A program made the translations under genes and the position numbers. Shown here one piece after another: positions 35,095-44,829 of a stretch of DNA of 64,000 bases (position 1 is its first letter; every line of letters starts with the position of its first letter). The DNA comes from Massilia sp. WG5 (lineage in GTDB: Bacteria > Pseudomonadota > Gammaproteobacteria > Burkholderiales > Burkholderiaceae_D), in the NCBI RefSeq assembly GCF_001412595.2, contig NZ_CP012640.2:558001-622000 (forward strand), written 5' to 3'. Below the pieces are notes generated by a model, which did not search any database, was not told the origin of the DNA, and saw only the letters and a program-made list of their open reading frames with translations.

Positions 35095-35769
35095 ATGCTC
35101 AAACAATTATCCAAGATCCAGGTACGCCCCGACCTCGTCGACCAGGTCTATCAATCCCTGCTGGACGCCATCAGCGACGGTTCGCTGCCGCCGGGGGCCC
35201 GCATCACGCAGGAAGAAATCGCCGAACAGATGGACGTGTCGCGCTCGCCCGTGCTGCAGGCGCTGCGGCTGCTGAAAAAGGATGGACTGGTGAAGGATGC
35301 CCCCGGGCGCGGCCTGCTGGTCGCCGAGCTGGATCCGCAATGGATCGGCAACCTCTACCAGGTGCGCGCCGCCCTCGACACGCTGGCGGCGCGCCTGGCC
35401 GCCGGGCGCAAGGCCGCGATCGACCCCGGCATCATCGCCGCCGGCCGCAAGGCTGCCCGCGGCAAGGACGTGAAGGCGATGATCGACGCCGACATCGCCT
35501 TCCACACGGCGATCTACCAGGCCTCGGGCAATCCGCTGATCTTCGAAACGACGCAGTTCCACTGGGTGCACCTGCGGCGTGTGATGGGCGCGGTCCTGCA
35601 GTCGGCGATGCAGCGCGAATCGATCTGGGACGAACACGAGGCGATGGCGAAGGCGATCGCCGACGGCGACGTCGCGCGCGCGGCCGAGATGTCCGAGCAT
35701 CACGCGACGGAGGCGCGCGAGAACCTGGTGGCGCGGCTGAATGAAGTGTTGAACCATCAGGTGGCGTGA
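35095..35769 (+). CDS. GntR family transcriptional regulator (FCD/FadR subfamily)
   Basis: A 224-residue regulator. The N-terminal winged helix (about 10-75; ITQEEIAEQMDVSRSPVLQALRLLKKDGLV region) is followed by an all-helical FCD ligand domain, with Asp and His residues for metal-assisted acid binding (DADIAFHTAIYQASGN, then EHEAM and SEHHATEA). FCD members usually sense carboxylic acids and repress catabolic genes. The divergent arrangement with the Rieske cluster and the three related operators in the 278-bp gap support local control, including autoregulation. Confidence 0.92.
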   Translation: MLKQLSKIQVRPDLVDQVYQSLLDAISDGSLPPGARITQEEIAEQMDVSRSPVLQALRLLKKDGLVKDAPGRGLLVAELDPQWIGNLYQVRAALDTLAARLAAGRKAAIDPGIIAAGRKAARGKDVKAMIDADIAFHTAIYQASGNPLIFETTQFHWVHLRRVMGAVLQSAMQRESIWDEHEAMAKAIADGDVARAAEMSEHHATEARENLVARLNEVLNHQVA

Positions 35770-35799
35770 AACGCCCGGCTTTCCGCTAAAGTACGCGAC

Positions 35800-36846
35800 A
35801 TGCACGCACTCGTCCGCAAGATTCCGGCCTGCCTTCTCGCCGCCGGCGCCGCCCTCGCCGTCTGCCAGCCCGCGCCGGCCGCGGGCCCCTATCCGAACAC
35901 GAGCAATTTCGGCGTCCCGTTTTCGCAGGACGAAGACTGGTACCGGCAGTGCATGCGGGTCGAACGGCTTCAGCCGCCGCCTTCCGCCATGAAGGCGCCC
36001 GCCGGCTGCAAGGCAAGGGAGCTGTACTACCGCAAGCGCGGCCAGGCGCAGACCTCGCCGGCCGAGTGGGAGCTGGTGCGCGCCTGCGCGCTGGAGAACC
36101 ACGACGACGCCGTACTGATGATGATGTACGCGAACGGCGACGGCGTCGCCCAGGACAGCGACCGGGCCATCCACCACGCCTGCACCCTCGACTTCGTCGC
36201 CAAGGCCGAGATGGAGGGGCGCATCGCCCACCTCGCCAAGGGGCCCCAGCCGGGCAAGCGCTTCGACCTGTGCGACGACGTCACGAGCGGTTCGATGGGC
36301 GCCGTCTGCGCGGATCTCCACGAGACCCAGGACCGGCGCGTGCGCGAGGCGCGCCTGGATCGCGCCGTGCGCGCCCTGCCCGCCGCCAGCCGGGAGGCCT
36401 TCGCCATCCTGTGCCGGGCGGCCGCGCGCTATGCCGAGGCAGGCGCCGAAGAAGTCGATGCGCACGGGACCGCCGCCGCCGGCTTCGCGATCCAGCGCCA
36501 GGCCAGGCTGCGCGAGGAATTCATGCAGGCCGCGCTCGACGCCATCGGCGGCAAGCTGCCGTCCGCGTCCGCCGCCGACGCCACCGCGCGCGACGGTGAG
36601 CTGAACCAGGTCTACCGGGAAGTGATGGCCATCCCGTCGACGCAGCCGGACTGGCCGGACCGGATCGGCGACTCGACCATCGGACACGCCGACGTGCGCA
36701 AGACCGAGCGCCTGTGGCTGGCCTACCGCGACGCCTTCGCCGCCTTCGCCGCGAGCCTGCCGTCGGGCGACGAGCGCACCGCGGTCACGACGCTGCTGAC
36801 CGTCCAGCGCGTCGACCTGCTGCAGAAGATCGCGCGCTGGCGCTGA
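35800..36846 (+). CDS. LprI-like (DUF1311) secreted protein
   Basis: A 348-residue protein with a signal peptide (cut near PAPAAGP). The N-terminal part has regularly placed cysteines and a Sel1-like patch (NHDDAVLMMMYANGDGVAQD, residues about 99-118, followed by an Arg/Ala-rich helix region). The C-terminal 90 residues resemble the LprI/DUF1311 domain (LNQVYREVM, then RLWLAYRDAF). Family members such as mycobacterial LprI inhibit lysozyme, but that function should not be assumed here. It ends two bases from the convergent broken flavin reductase gene. Confidence 0.65.
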   Translation: MHALVRKIPACLLAAGAALAVCQPAPAAGPYPNTSNFGVPFSQDEDWYRQCMRVERLQPPPSAMKAPAGCKARELYYRKRGQAQTSPAEWELVRACALENHDDAVLMMMYANGDGVAQDSDRAIHHACTLDFVAKAEMEGRIAHLAKGPQPGKRFDLCDDVTSGSMGAVCADLHETQDRRVREARLDRAVRALPAASREAFAILCRAAARYAEAGAEEVDAHGTAAAGFAIQRQARLREEFMQAALDAIGGKLPSASAADATARDGELNQVYREVMAIPSTQPDWPDRIGDSTIGHADVRKTERLWLAYRDAFAAFAASLPSGDERTAVTTLLTVQRVDLLQKIARWR

Positions 36847-36848
36847 GC

Positions 36849-37430
36849 TTACTGGCCGTTGCCGCCGTCCTCGTCGACGTCGAAGGCTGCCCCGATCTCG
36901 AAGAAGTGCCCGCCCGCGACATAGTGGATGCTGCGCTTGCCGCCCTCCTCCAGCGTCCAGTGTGCGCCGTCGAACACGCTCGGGTCGGCCCAGGCGGCGA
37001 CCACTTCGCCGAGGAACAGGTCGTAGGCCTGCTGGATGTGCGGCTCCGGAATCAGGCGGCACTCCAACCAGCCCAGGCATCATTCGACCAGCGGGGCCTT
37101 TGCGACGGAACCCGCAAAGCTCGCGATGTCATAGGCCGCGAACTTGTCGATCTCGCTGCCCGATGAATTGCCGACGTCCACCGTCAGGCGCGCCATTTCG
37201 CGCGAGGGGATGTTCAGCACGAACTCGCCCGAGGCCTCGATCAGCCCCCGCGTAAAGCTGCTCTTGTCGATGACCACCGCCACCTTGGGCGGCGAGAAGT
37301 CGAGCGGCATCGACCACGCCGCCGACATGATGTTGGAGCGCCCGCCATGCTGGCTGGTGACGATCACGGTCGGGCCGTGGTTCATCAGGCGGTAGGCTTT
37401 GCTTAACTCGACTGCGACGCGGTCGCTCAT
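36849..37430 (-). pseudogene. Flavin reductase family protein interrupted by an in-frame TGA
   Basis: A flavin reductase-like (FMN-binding split barrel) protein that would be 193 residues. The N-terminal part (116 residues, 37430-37083) holds the family start, VTSQHGGRSNIMSAAW and the FVLNIPS strand. A TGA at 37080-37082 follows KAPLVE; the same frame then resumes with CLGWLECRLIPEPHIQQAYD and the C-terminal GGHFFEIG strand. In relatives a glycine normally sits at the stop position, so a single GGA to TGA change explains it. Either it is a recent nonsense mutation or a sequence error. Nothing suggests selenocysteine. Confidence 0.8.
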
Positions 37431-37466
37431 GCTGCTGCTCCTTGCAAAAACGGGCGCATACGAATA

Positions 37467-39455
37467 TCAGTGCGCCGGCATCACCAGCAGCTGCAGCCCG
37501 GACGGGGTCTGCGCCGCGTGGTAGACGCGCTGGGTCGCGGCCTTGAAGTCTTCCGGCCTGGCCCTCGGGATCGAGGTGAAGGTCTGCGGGTTCAGGTCGA
37601 TGAGGGGGAACCAGGAACTCTGCACCTGCACCATGATGCGGTGGCCGCGGCGGAAGGTGTGGTTGACGTCCCCCAGGTGGTAGCTGATCGCCTCGATCTT
37701 GCCCGGCACGAAAGGCTCCGGCTTCTCGAAGCTGTTGCGGAACTTGCCGCGCAGCGGATTGCCGCGCACCAGTTGCTGGTAGCCCGCCATGCTGCGGTGC
37801 GGGGCGCCGACATCCTTGCCGCGCGCCGGGTGCTCGCCGTCCGGGTACTCGGCCGGATAGACGTCGATCAGCTTGACGACCCAGTCGGCGTCCGTACCCG
37901 TGGTCGAGACGAACAGCTTCGGCGTGACCGGGCCGGCGACGGTGACGTCGCCTTCCAGCACGTCCGACTGGTAGACCAGCACGTCCGGGCGGGTCGCGGC
38001 GAAGCGCTGGTCGGACACCATGTATTCCTGCGGGACGCCGGTGGACGCGTAGCCGATATAGGGCACCGGCTTCTTCGGGTCCGACACGTATTCGTCGAAC
38101 TCGACACCCGAGGAAGGCGGGGCCCAGCTCAGCTTTCCGCCCGGCGCGAAGTACAGGGTGCGCGGCTTGACCGGCGCCGGCGGCCAGGACGCGTACTGGC
38201 GCCAGACATTCGAGCCGGTCTCGAACACGGTCACCTCGGCGATCGGCCTGGCCGGCTTCACGCCCTTCAGTTGCTGCTCGAAGAAGGGGAACTGGATCTG
38301 GCTGCGGAAGTACTCGCCGGTCTTGCTGTCGAAGCGGACCTGGCCGAGCTGCTGGCCGTCGTAGCGCGCCCAGCCGCCGTGCACCCAGGGACCGATCACC
38401 AGGCCGCTGAAGGTGCCGGGGTTGTACTTCTTGACCGCGTGGTAGGTCGTGAACGGGCCTTGCGGGTCTTCCGCGTCGAACCAGCCACCCACGCTCAGGA
38501 CGGCCGCCTTGACACCCTTCAGGTGGCGCGAGATGTCGCGCGTCTGCCAGAACTGGTCGTAGGTATCGTGCTCGATGGTCGGCGCCAGGTAGGCGCGCTG
38601 GCCGTCGGTGAGCGTCGACAGGATGTTCGGCATGGTCTGGTGCCGCAGGAAGAAGTCGTAGGCGTCGGCCGCGCCGTAGTCGAAGCTCTCGCGGCTCTTC
38701 GGCCCCGTGGTCGGGTTCTTCTGCTCGACGAAGTTGGCGTAGAAGCCGAAGTTCGACGCCAGCATGAACGCGCCGCCGTGGTAGGAGTCGTCACCCATGT
38801 ACAGGTCGGTCACCGGCGCCTGCGGCGAGGCCGCCTTGATGGACGGGTGCGAATCGATGATGCTGGCCGAGGTGTAGAAGCCCGGGTAGCTGATGCCGTA
38901 GATGCCGGCCTTGCCGTTGTTGTTGGGGACATGCTTGAGCAGCCATTCCATGGTGTCGTACATGTCCTGGCTTTCCTGGCCCTCGCCCGCCGCGCGCTGC
39001 GCCTTCAGGTGCGGCGTCATCTCCTGCCACTTACCCTCCGACATGTAGCGGCCGCGCACGTCCTGCTTGACGAAGATGTAGCCGGCGTCCTCGAACTCCT
39101 TCGACGGGCCGATCTGCGACGGGTACCAGTCTTCGCCGTAGTGCAGTTCGCCGTCGGCATACACGCCCGCGCTGTAGGGCGTGCGGTTGACCAGGAAGGG
39201 ATAGCTCTTCGAACCATCCTTCGGCACGTAGACCACCGTGAACAGGCGGGTGCCGTCGCGCATCGGGATGCGGTACTCGTACTTGGTATAGCTGGCGCGC
39301 AGGTCGCGCTGGGGGGCAGGCGCATCGGCCGCCGCCGCATTGTCGACTGCGGCTGCGGCTGCGACTGCAGCCGAGGCCTTGGCGGCGGCGCCGGCAAATG
39401 CGAGGGACAGCGACAGCGCGATGATCGAGAGAGGACGGCGGGACATGAGGCTCAC
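37467..39455 (-). CDS. CocE/NonD family hydrolase (X-Pro dipeptidyl-peptidase type)
   Basis: A secreted serine hydrolase of about 662 residues. A signal peptide and an Ala-rich linker precede an alpha/beta hydrolase core with the nucleophile in GISYPGF (about residue 188), an acid residue in GGWFDAEDPQG and the histidine in WVHGGW. A C-terminal jelly-roll (X-Pro dipeptidyl-peptidase C-terminal) domain completes the family architecture of cocaine esterase and glutaryl-7-ACA acylase. I favour the GTG start at 39455, with AAGGAA at good spacing, over the ATG nine bases later. The physiological substrate, ester or amide, is unknown. Confidence 0.85.
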   Translation of the reverse strand: MSLMSRRPLSIIALSLSLAFAGAAAKASAAVAAAAAVDNAAAADAPAPQRDLRASYTKYEYRIPMRDGTRLFTVVYVPKDGSKSYPFLVNRTPYSAGVYADGELHYGEDWYPSQIGPSKEFEDAGYIFVKQDVRGRYMSEGKWQEMTPHLKAQRAAGEGQESQDMYDTMEWLLKHVPNNNGKAGIYGISYPGFYTSASIIDSHPSIKAASPQAPVTDLYMGDDSYHGGAFMLASNFGFYANFVEQKNPTTGPKSRESFDYGAADAYDFFLRHQTMPNILSTLTDGQRAYLAPTIEHDTYDQFWQTRDISRHLKGVKAAVLSVGGWFDAEDPQGPFTTYHAVKKYNPGTFSGLVIGPWVHGGWARYDGQQLGQVRFDSKTGEYFRSQIQFPFFEQQLKGVKPARPIAEVTVFETGSNVWRQYASWPPAPVKPRTLYFAPGGKLSWAPPSSGVEFDEYVSDPKKPVPYIGYASTGVPQEYMVSDQRFAATRPDVLVYQSDVLEGDVTVAGPVTPKLFVSTTGTDADWVVKLIDVYPAEYPDGEHPARGKDVGAPHRSMAGYQQLVRGNPLRGKFRNSFEKPEPFVPGKIEAISYHLGDVNHTFRRGHRIMVQVQSSWFPLIDLNPQTFTSIPRARPEDFKAATQRVYHAAQTPSGLQLLVMPAH

Positions 39456-39528
39456 TGGGCTTCCTTGTCGGAAAGATAAACCGCCAGTATAAGCACGCCG
39501 TCCCGTGTTTGTCAGTAATGACTGGCCG

Positions 39529-40425
39529 TCAGAAATACTTCGACAGGTAAAACGCGCCCGAATCCGGGAACACGGTGGCGACCCGCAGGCCCTGCAGGCG
39601 CGGCAGCAGGCTGGCGATGCCGGCCGTGACGCAGCCGCTGGAACCGCCGGCCAGGATGCCCTCCTCGCAGGCCAGGCGCCGGCACCAGGCCAGCGCATCC
39701 TCGTCCGCCACCTGCACCACGTCGTCCACCACCGCCGGATCGAAGCTGCGCGAAGGCTCGCGCTTGCCGACGCCCTCGATCCTGGTAGCGTAGGGACCGT
39801 CCGCGGGACGATCGGTCACCAGCTTGCGGTAGGCCGAGTTCGGCGGCTCGACACCGATCACGCGCACCCGCGCATCCCGCTCCTTCAGGTAGCGGCCGAT
39901 GCCGGAGATGGTGCCGCCCGAGCCCACGCCGCAGACGAACACGTCGATCTCGCCGACGAGCTGGCGCCACAGCTCGGGGCCGGTGTCGCGGTAGTGGGCT
40001 TCGCGGTTCAGCGCGCTGCAGTACTGGTCGAGATAGTGGGCGCCATGCTCGTCGACCAGGCTTTCGGCGGCGGCGTGGTAGTCCTCGGGCGCGCACAGGT
40101 GCACGGCGGCGCCGTAGGCACCGATGCGCTTGATCTTCTCGCTGCTGGTCGTGTCCGGCACGGTGACGTCGCAGCGCAGCCCCAGCACCGCGCTGGCCAT
40201 CGCGAGCGCGGCGCCGGTATTCCCGGACGAGCTTTCGACCACGTGGGTCGTCCCCGGCGGCAGCTGGCGCAGCATGTGGCGCACCATGCGGTCCTTGATG
40301 CTGCCGCCGGGGTTCATGTACTCCAGCTTGGCGACCACGTTCGCGCCAGGAAAAACCCGGCCGAGCCTGACCAGCGGCGTTTCGCCGATCGCATCCATCA
40401 CGGAATTCTTGACTTGGGATTGCAC
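39529..40425 (-). CDS. PLP-dependent cysteine synthase family protein
   Basis: A 298-residue fold-type II PLP enzyme. The Schiff-base lysine lies in NPGGSIKDR (about residue 41), the substrate loop in ESSSGNTGAA and the phosphate-binding loop in GVGSGGTISG. It resembles cysteine synthase A/B, cystathionine beta-synthase core and SbnA, without a CBS regulatory domain. The start is a GTG at 40425, preceded by AAGGA. A serine acetyltransferase gene is not adjacent. It may form cysteine from O-acetylserine, phosphoserine or homocysteine plus serine; the choice cannot be made here. Confidence 0.88.
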   Translation of the reverse strand: MQSQVKNSVMDAIGETPLVRLGRVFPGANVVAKLEYMNPGGSIKDRMVRHMLRQLPPGTTHVVESSSGNTGAALAMASAVLGLRCDVTVPDTTSSEKIKRIGAYGAAVHLCAPEDYHAAAESLVDEHGAHYLDQYCSALNREAHYRDTGPELWRQLVGEIDVFVCGVGSGGTISGIGRYLKERDARVRVIGVEPPNSAYRKLVTDRPADGPYATRIEGVGKREPSRSFDPAVVDDVVQVADEDALAWCRRLACEEGILAGGSSGCVTAGIASLLPRLQGLRVATVFPDSGAFYLSKYF

Positions 40426-40636
40426 GCCTGTCCTTTCTCTGAAGTTTCTATAAAGAAAGGCTAGCATGGAAAAATTTTGCCCGGCGCAAGATTGCAAACA
40501 GCCGCCTTCGGGCCAAGTCACAGTTGTCGCGCCGTGCGCCGCTTGGCCGCCTGCGCCAAAACGCCGCCTCTTATACAATCGATATCGGGCGGGACGGCCA
40601 GGCCGTTCCGGGTTCGAACCAATCTGGAGAACAAGC

Positions 40637-41026
40637 ATGTCGGGTTACAGCATCAATATTGAAGAAAAAACTTTAGCGGGCAACAATTTCCGCGAGGTCC
40701 TCTACACGACCCAGCGCAGCCAGCTCGTCATCATGACCCTGCAGCCCGGCGAAGAGATCGGCATGGAGCACCACACCGGCCATGACCAGTTCATCCGCGT
40801 CGAGGCCGGCACCGGCGTCGCCATCCTCGACGGCGAGGAGCACCAGCTCGAAGACGGCGTGGCGGTGGTGATCCCGGCCGGTACCGAGCACAACGTGATC
40901 AACAAGTCGCAGACCGAGCCGATGCGCCTGTACACCCTGTATACGCCACCGGAGCACCCGGACGGCATCGTGCACGCCACCAAGGCCGAGGCCGACGAGT
41001 ACGAGAAGCACCACCACGAAGAGTAA
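40637..41026 (+). CDS. Cupin domain protein
   Basis: A 129-residue single-domain cupin. Metal-binding residues in motif 1 (GMEHHTGHDQFIRVEAG, residues about 38-54) and motif 2 (PAGTEHNV, about 84-91) are intact, so it binds a metal. GGAG precedes the ATG. The His-rich C-terminus (EKHHHEE) is notable. Small cupins include isomerases, dioxygenases and sugar-binding proteins; the role is unknown. It is divergent from the cysteine-synthase-family gene and convergent with the next one. Confidence 0.85.
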   Translation: MSGYSINIEEKTLAGNNFREVLYTTQRSQLVIMTLQPGEEIGMEHHTGHDQFIRVEAGTGVAILDGEEHQLEDGVAVVIPAGTEHNVINKSQTEPMRLYTLYTPPEHPDGIVHATKAEADEYEKHHHEE

Positions 41027-41035
41027 GCCGCGGCT

Positions 41036-42076
41036 TCAGCCCTTGCAGGCGAAACCGTAGCGGGTCATCTCGCAGCCGCGCGCCAGGCACTCGCGTTCGT
41101 CGTAGCCGTGCGCGCGGCACTGCATCAGGGTTTCTTCGCGGCGCTGGCGGGCCGAAGGAGCGCTGTCGGTGGCCGCAGCCTGCGTACGCTTGCGGCTGTG
41201 GCTGTGACTGCGCGTGCGCTTTGGCGGCGCGGTGGCGGGCGCCTCGGCCAGGGGGACGGATTTCACTGTCCTGTCCGCGTCCACGCCACCCGCCTTCTGC
41301 GCCGCTTCGGGCGCTACGGGAGCGGGCGCCTCTGCCGGCGCCGGCGCCGGTACGGGCAATGTCGCCGGCGCTGAGGTCGACGGCAGCGCGCCAATCGGCG
41401 CCGTCGTGCCGCTCGCAGCAGTCGCGGCGCTGCCGGCCGTCGGCCGCGCCGCGGGCAGTTCCGATGCCGGATTCGTGTTCGCCACCACCACCAGCGCGCC
41501 CTCCACCTGGCTCTGCTCGTACAGCCACAGGCCACCGCCGGCGACCAGCGCCAGCAGCACAGCGGCGGCGCCCGAGGCCGCGAGCCGGCGGCCCCAGCGT
41601 CCGCTCCAGTCGGCGCTGCTGTGCGTCGCCGCGTCGCGCGCGAGGCGCTCGGTAAGCCAGTCGGGATCGCCGCCACCGGCGCCGGTCCCGGGCAGCGGGA
41701 TCGTCGTCTCGGACGGGAGGCTCACGCGCGCCCCCGGCGGCGGCGTGATATGGATCGGCGCCGGACGCGCGAAGGCCGGCGCTGTGGGCTGCACCGCATC
41801 CGGCGGGGCCGGCGCGCCACTTGCCGCCGGTGTTGCGGGCGGCACGGCGGCGCCCGCTACCGCATCCGGCGCGGCGGCGCCCGACGCGACGGCGCCCGGC
41901 GTTTCCGGCGGCGCCTGCCGGGGCTGGCGCCACACGGCCGGTCGCGGCGCGGCCGCTTCCTCGGGGCGTACGTCGGGCTGGACAGTGGCGGACGGGGGTG
42001 GCGGGCCGGCCTGGGCCGAGCCGTTATCGTTGAGGTCCTGCAGCAGTTGGGTCTTCATGGTACGGTCGAATCGCAT
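41036..42076 (-). CDS. Pro/Ala-rich single-span membrane protein with C-terminal Cys module
   Basis: A hypothetical protein of about 346 residues. A disordered Pro/Ala-rich cytoplasmic half is followed by one hydrophobic helix (AVLLALVAGGGLWLY, around residue 180), a second Pro/Ala-rich region with a basic SHSHSRKR patch, and a compact C-terminal module with four cysteines in the pattern C-x9-C-x4-C-x8-C. I see no known domain. Start choice is uncertain: 42076 has GGAAC upstream; 42109 and 42058 are alternatives. It may be an envelope or scaffold protein whose end is disulfide-bonded in the periplasm. Confidence 0.65.
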   Translation of the reverse strand: MRFDRTMKTQLLQDLNDNGSAQAGPPPPSATVQPDVRPEEAAAPRPAVWRQPRQAPPETPGAVASGAAAPDAVAGAAVPPATPAASGAPAPPDAVQPTAPAFARPAPIHITPPPGARVSLPSETTIPLPGTGAGGGDPDWLTERLARDAATHSSADWSGRWGRRLAASGAAAVLLALVAGGGLWLYEQSQVEGALVVVANTNPASELPAARPTAGSAATAASGTTAPIGALPSTSAPATLPVPAPAPAEAPAPVAPEAAQKAGGVDADRTVKSVPLAEAPATAPPKRTRSHSHSRKRTQAAATDSAPSARQRREETLMQCRAHGYDERECLARGCEMTRYGFACKG

Positions 42077-42166
42077 CAGCGTTCCGGCCCAGTTTACCGA
42101 ATCCCCCATCGAACCGGAGCGCGCCTGAATGCCGGCGCGCCCCGTGCTCAGCCGTACAACCCGGGC

Positions 42167-44578
42167 TTACAGCGTGATCGCCACCTGCATCGGCGCCTCG
42201 CGCAGCGCTGGGAGCGACACTTCCAGCAGCCGGTTCCTGGCGTTCCAGCGGAAGCCCAGGGCCTTGCCGCCTGCCTGGACGGCACGTGGTTTGCGCACGA
42301 CGTTGTGGACCTTCAGCGTGAAGCTGTGCGACGACGGAGCGAAGCCGGCGCCGCGCTCCGGCTGCAGGCCGATGTCCAGCCTGCCGGCGCCGAAGCGGCT
42401 GCTGAAGCGCACCAGCTCGTACTTGCCGGCCTCGAAAGCGTTCGGGGTCCGGCCATCGTCGTCGTACAGCTCGCCGCTCGAGGATGCGACCGTCGCGTCG
42501 TGGTAGTAGTGCAGCTCGAGCGCGCGGGTCGAGTAGTCGCGCGTGCTCTGCACGACCTTCGACAGCGGCACGAAGGCCCCGGCCCGCACATAGGTCGGGA
42601 TATGTTCCGGCACGGTGGCGACCACTTCGGTGATGCCGCCGCGGTGCGGCTGCTCGTTGTAGAAGTCGAACCAGACGCTGCCCTTGTCGGGGAAATGCAC
42701 CTCTTTCCGCGCCGCGCCCGCCTCGACCACCGGCGCCACCAGGAAGCTCGGGCCCCACAGGTAGGTCGACGAGATCGCCGGCGCCGCGTCGTCGCTTGGC
42801 TCTTCGAACAGCATTGGGCGCATCATCGGCATGCCGGTGCGGCTGTTTTCGAAGGCGATCGTGTAGTTATACGGCAGCATGGCGTAGCGCAGGCGCACCG
42901 CCTCGCGCGCCAGCGCCCTGGTCTTCGGAGCGCGGAACACCGGCTCCGCCGCCACGTCTTCCTGGGCATGCGGACGGAACACCGGCTGGAACACGCCGTA
43001 CTGCAGCCAACGCACGTACAGCTCGTCGTCCAGCACCGCGCCGGCAAAGCCGCCGAGGTCCGAGTGCATGTAGGCCTGTCCCTGCATGCCCATCTGCAGC
43101 GAGATCTCCATCTGCGACTGCAGTCCGCCCCAGCCGCGGCTGACGTCGCCCGACCACGGGATCATGCCGAAACGCTGCGAGCCCGAATAACCCGAACGCA
43201 TCAGGATGAAGGGACGCTCGCCCGGATAGTCGCGCGCATAGCCGTCGTGGATCATGCGCGCCCATTCGTGGCCGTAGATGTTGTGGACCTGGTCGGCGCT
43301 GCCGGTCGCGTGTTGCGCCTCGGCCGGATGGACCTCCGGCTCGCCCAGGTCGCCCCACCAGCCGGCCACGCCGCCCGCCTTCAGGCCCTTGTAGATCTTC
43401 CAGAACCAGTCGCGGGCCTCCGGCTTGAAGACGTCGACCAGGCCGGTGTTCCCGAAGTAGAAATCGTAGGTGAAGGGCTTGCCGTCCTTGCCCTTGGCCA
43501 GCACGTCCTGCTGCACCGCTTCGTTCCAGCGGCTCGAACTGGTCAGGATGAAGGGCTCGGTGATCACGACCGTCTGCACGCCCTTCTGCTTGAAGTCCGC
43601 CATCATCTTTTCGGGATGCGGGAAGCTGTCGCGGTCCCAGGCCAGGTTGCCCATGGTGCCCTTGACGGTCTTGCCGAACCAGTAGAGGTCGAGCACGATG
43701 GCGTCCAGCGGGATGCCGTCGGCGATGAACTTGTCGACCACCGCGCGTGTTTCGGCCTCGTCGTGATACCCGAAGCGGCTGGCGAAATTGCCGAAGGCCC
43801 AGCGCGGCGGCAGCGGCTGCCGACCGGTCAGGCGGGTGTAGCCATCCATGATCTGGGCCCAGTCGTCGCCCGCCACCACCTGGTAGGTCTTCGGACCGCC
43901 AATGGCCTCGAAGCGCATGGTGCCATCCTTGTGGCTGTCCAGGTCGAGATAGCCGGCCTGCGGATTGTCGAAATGGATCGCATAGCGCTTCGAGGACAGC
44001 GCCATCGGGATGCCGTAGCCCATCTGCTCGGCGTGGGCGCCAAAGCCATAGGACGCCTTGTTATACAGCGGGAAGCGGTAGCCGCGCCGGTTCATGCCGA
44101 CTGCGCGCGAGCCGGCGCCGTACAGCGCTTCGCCGTCGCCGACCGCGAATTCGATGGATTCCAGCTTGTCGCCATGCGCATAGCCACGCTTCTCGGCCAC
44201 CAGCGGCTTCCCCTTGTAGCTGTACTGGACGCGGAACGGCGACTTCTCGACCGTCACCGTGATGCCCTCGGTGGCCAGCACGATGCGCGCTGCGTCTTCC
44301 TGCACCTGCACCGGGACCTGGGCGGGCGCCAGCACCACCGCATGCGAGGCGGCCACCGGCTTGCCCTCGTCCGCGCTGGGCACGAAGCTGGTCTCGACGA
44401 TGTTCGGCGCGTAGGGCTTGATCAGGTAGCGGCCGTCGCTGGTGGCGATCTCGAAGCCCTGGCCGGCCTGCTTGAAGCCGAGGAAGTGGCGCTCGAGGTT
44501 CTGGGCCTGGGCCAGCGGGGTGGCGGAAAGAAGCGCGAAGGCCGCAGCCAGCGCCGCCGCGAAGGGGGTCAATTTCAT
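42167..44578 (-). CDS. Glycoside hydrolase family 31 protein
   Basis: An 803-residue retaining alpha-glycosidase with a signal peptide (cut near LAQAQNL). Domains follow the GH31 plan: N-terminal beta-sandwich with galactose-mutarotase-like features, (beta/alpha)8 barrel, and C-terminal beta domains. The nucleophile is Asp410 in WWGDLGEPE, and the acid/base is Asp478 in WSGDVSRGW. GH31 covers alpha-glucosidases, alpha-xylosidases and sulfoquinovosidases; the QQ/E signature for sulfoquinovose is not obvious, and I do not assign a substrate. Probably periplasmic. Confidence 0.92.
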   Translation of the reverse strand: MKLTPFAAALAAAFALLSATPLAQAQNLERHFLGFKQAGQGFEIATSDGRYLIKPYAPNIVETSFVPSADEGKPVAASHAVVLAPAQVPVQVQEDAARIVLATEGITVTVEKSPFRVQYSYKGKPLVAEKRGYAHGDKLESIEFAVGDGEALYGAGSRAVGMNRRGYRFPLYNKASYGFGAHAEQMGYGIPMALSSKRYAIHFDNPQAGYLDLDSHKDGTMRFEAIGGPKTYQVVAGDDWAQIMDGYTRLTGRQPLPPRWAFGNFASRFGYHDEAETRAVVDKFIADGIPLDAIVLDLYWFGKTVKGTMGNLAWDRDSFPHPEKMMADFKQKGVQTVVITEPFILTSSSRWNEAVQQDVLAKGKDGKPFTYDFYFGNTGLVDVFKPEARDWFWKIYKGLKAGGVAGWWGDLGEPEVHPAEAQHATGSADQVHNIYGHEWARMIHDGYARDYPGERPFILMRSGYSGSQRFGMIPWSGDVSRGWGGLQSQMEISLQMGMQGQAYMHSDLGGFAGAVLDDELYVRWLQYGVFQPVFRPHAQEDVAAEPVFRAPKTRALAREAVRLRYAMLPYNYTIAFENSRTGMPMMRPMLFEEPSDDAAPAISSTYLWGPSFLVAPVVEAGAARKEVHFPDKGSVWFDFYNEQPHRGGITEVVATVPEHIPTYVRAGAFVPLSKVVQSTRDYSTRALELHYYHDATVASSSGELYDDDGRTPNAFEAGKYELVRFSSRFGAGRLDIGLQPERGAGFAPSSHSFTLKVHNVVRKPRAVQAGGKALGFRWNARNRLLEVSLPALREAPMQVAITL

Positions 44579-44829
44579 GGTCTCGTCGTCGTTGTCGTGG
44601 TGTGGAGCCGTCCTGCGCGGCCGCAGGCAAGAGCATGCCAGAATTTATACGGACGAGGTAGTTAATTTACACCGCGGCGAGGATCGTCGGGCGGGCGCAG
44701 CCGAATCTGGCGGTCACCATCCGTAGTTTGACTACTACCGCACGGGAAATTGCCAGGCCGACCACGCCTGTGCGGCGGCGCCCGCCCTCCTCTGTCACAA
44801 TATGTCCAACTCATGCATCCGGAGACGCC

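Noticed and set aside
32234..35275. A 1013-residue open frame on the plus strand
   Set aside because: Antisense of the reductase and Rieske oxygenase genes and crossing the operator region; no plausible domain.
37080..37082. Selenocysteine at the in-frame TGA of the flavin reductase
   Set aside because: The family position is glycine, no redox role is known there, and I see no SECIS-like stem immediately downstream; a nonsense change or read error is simpler.
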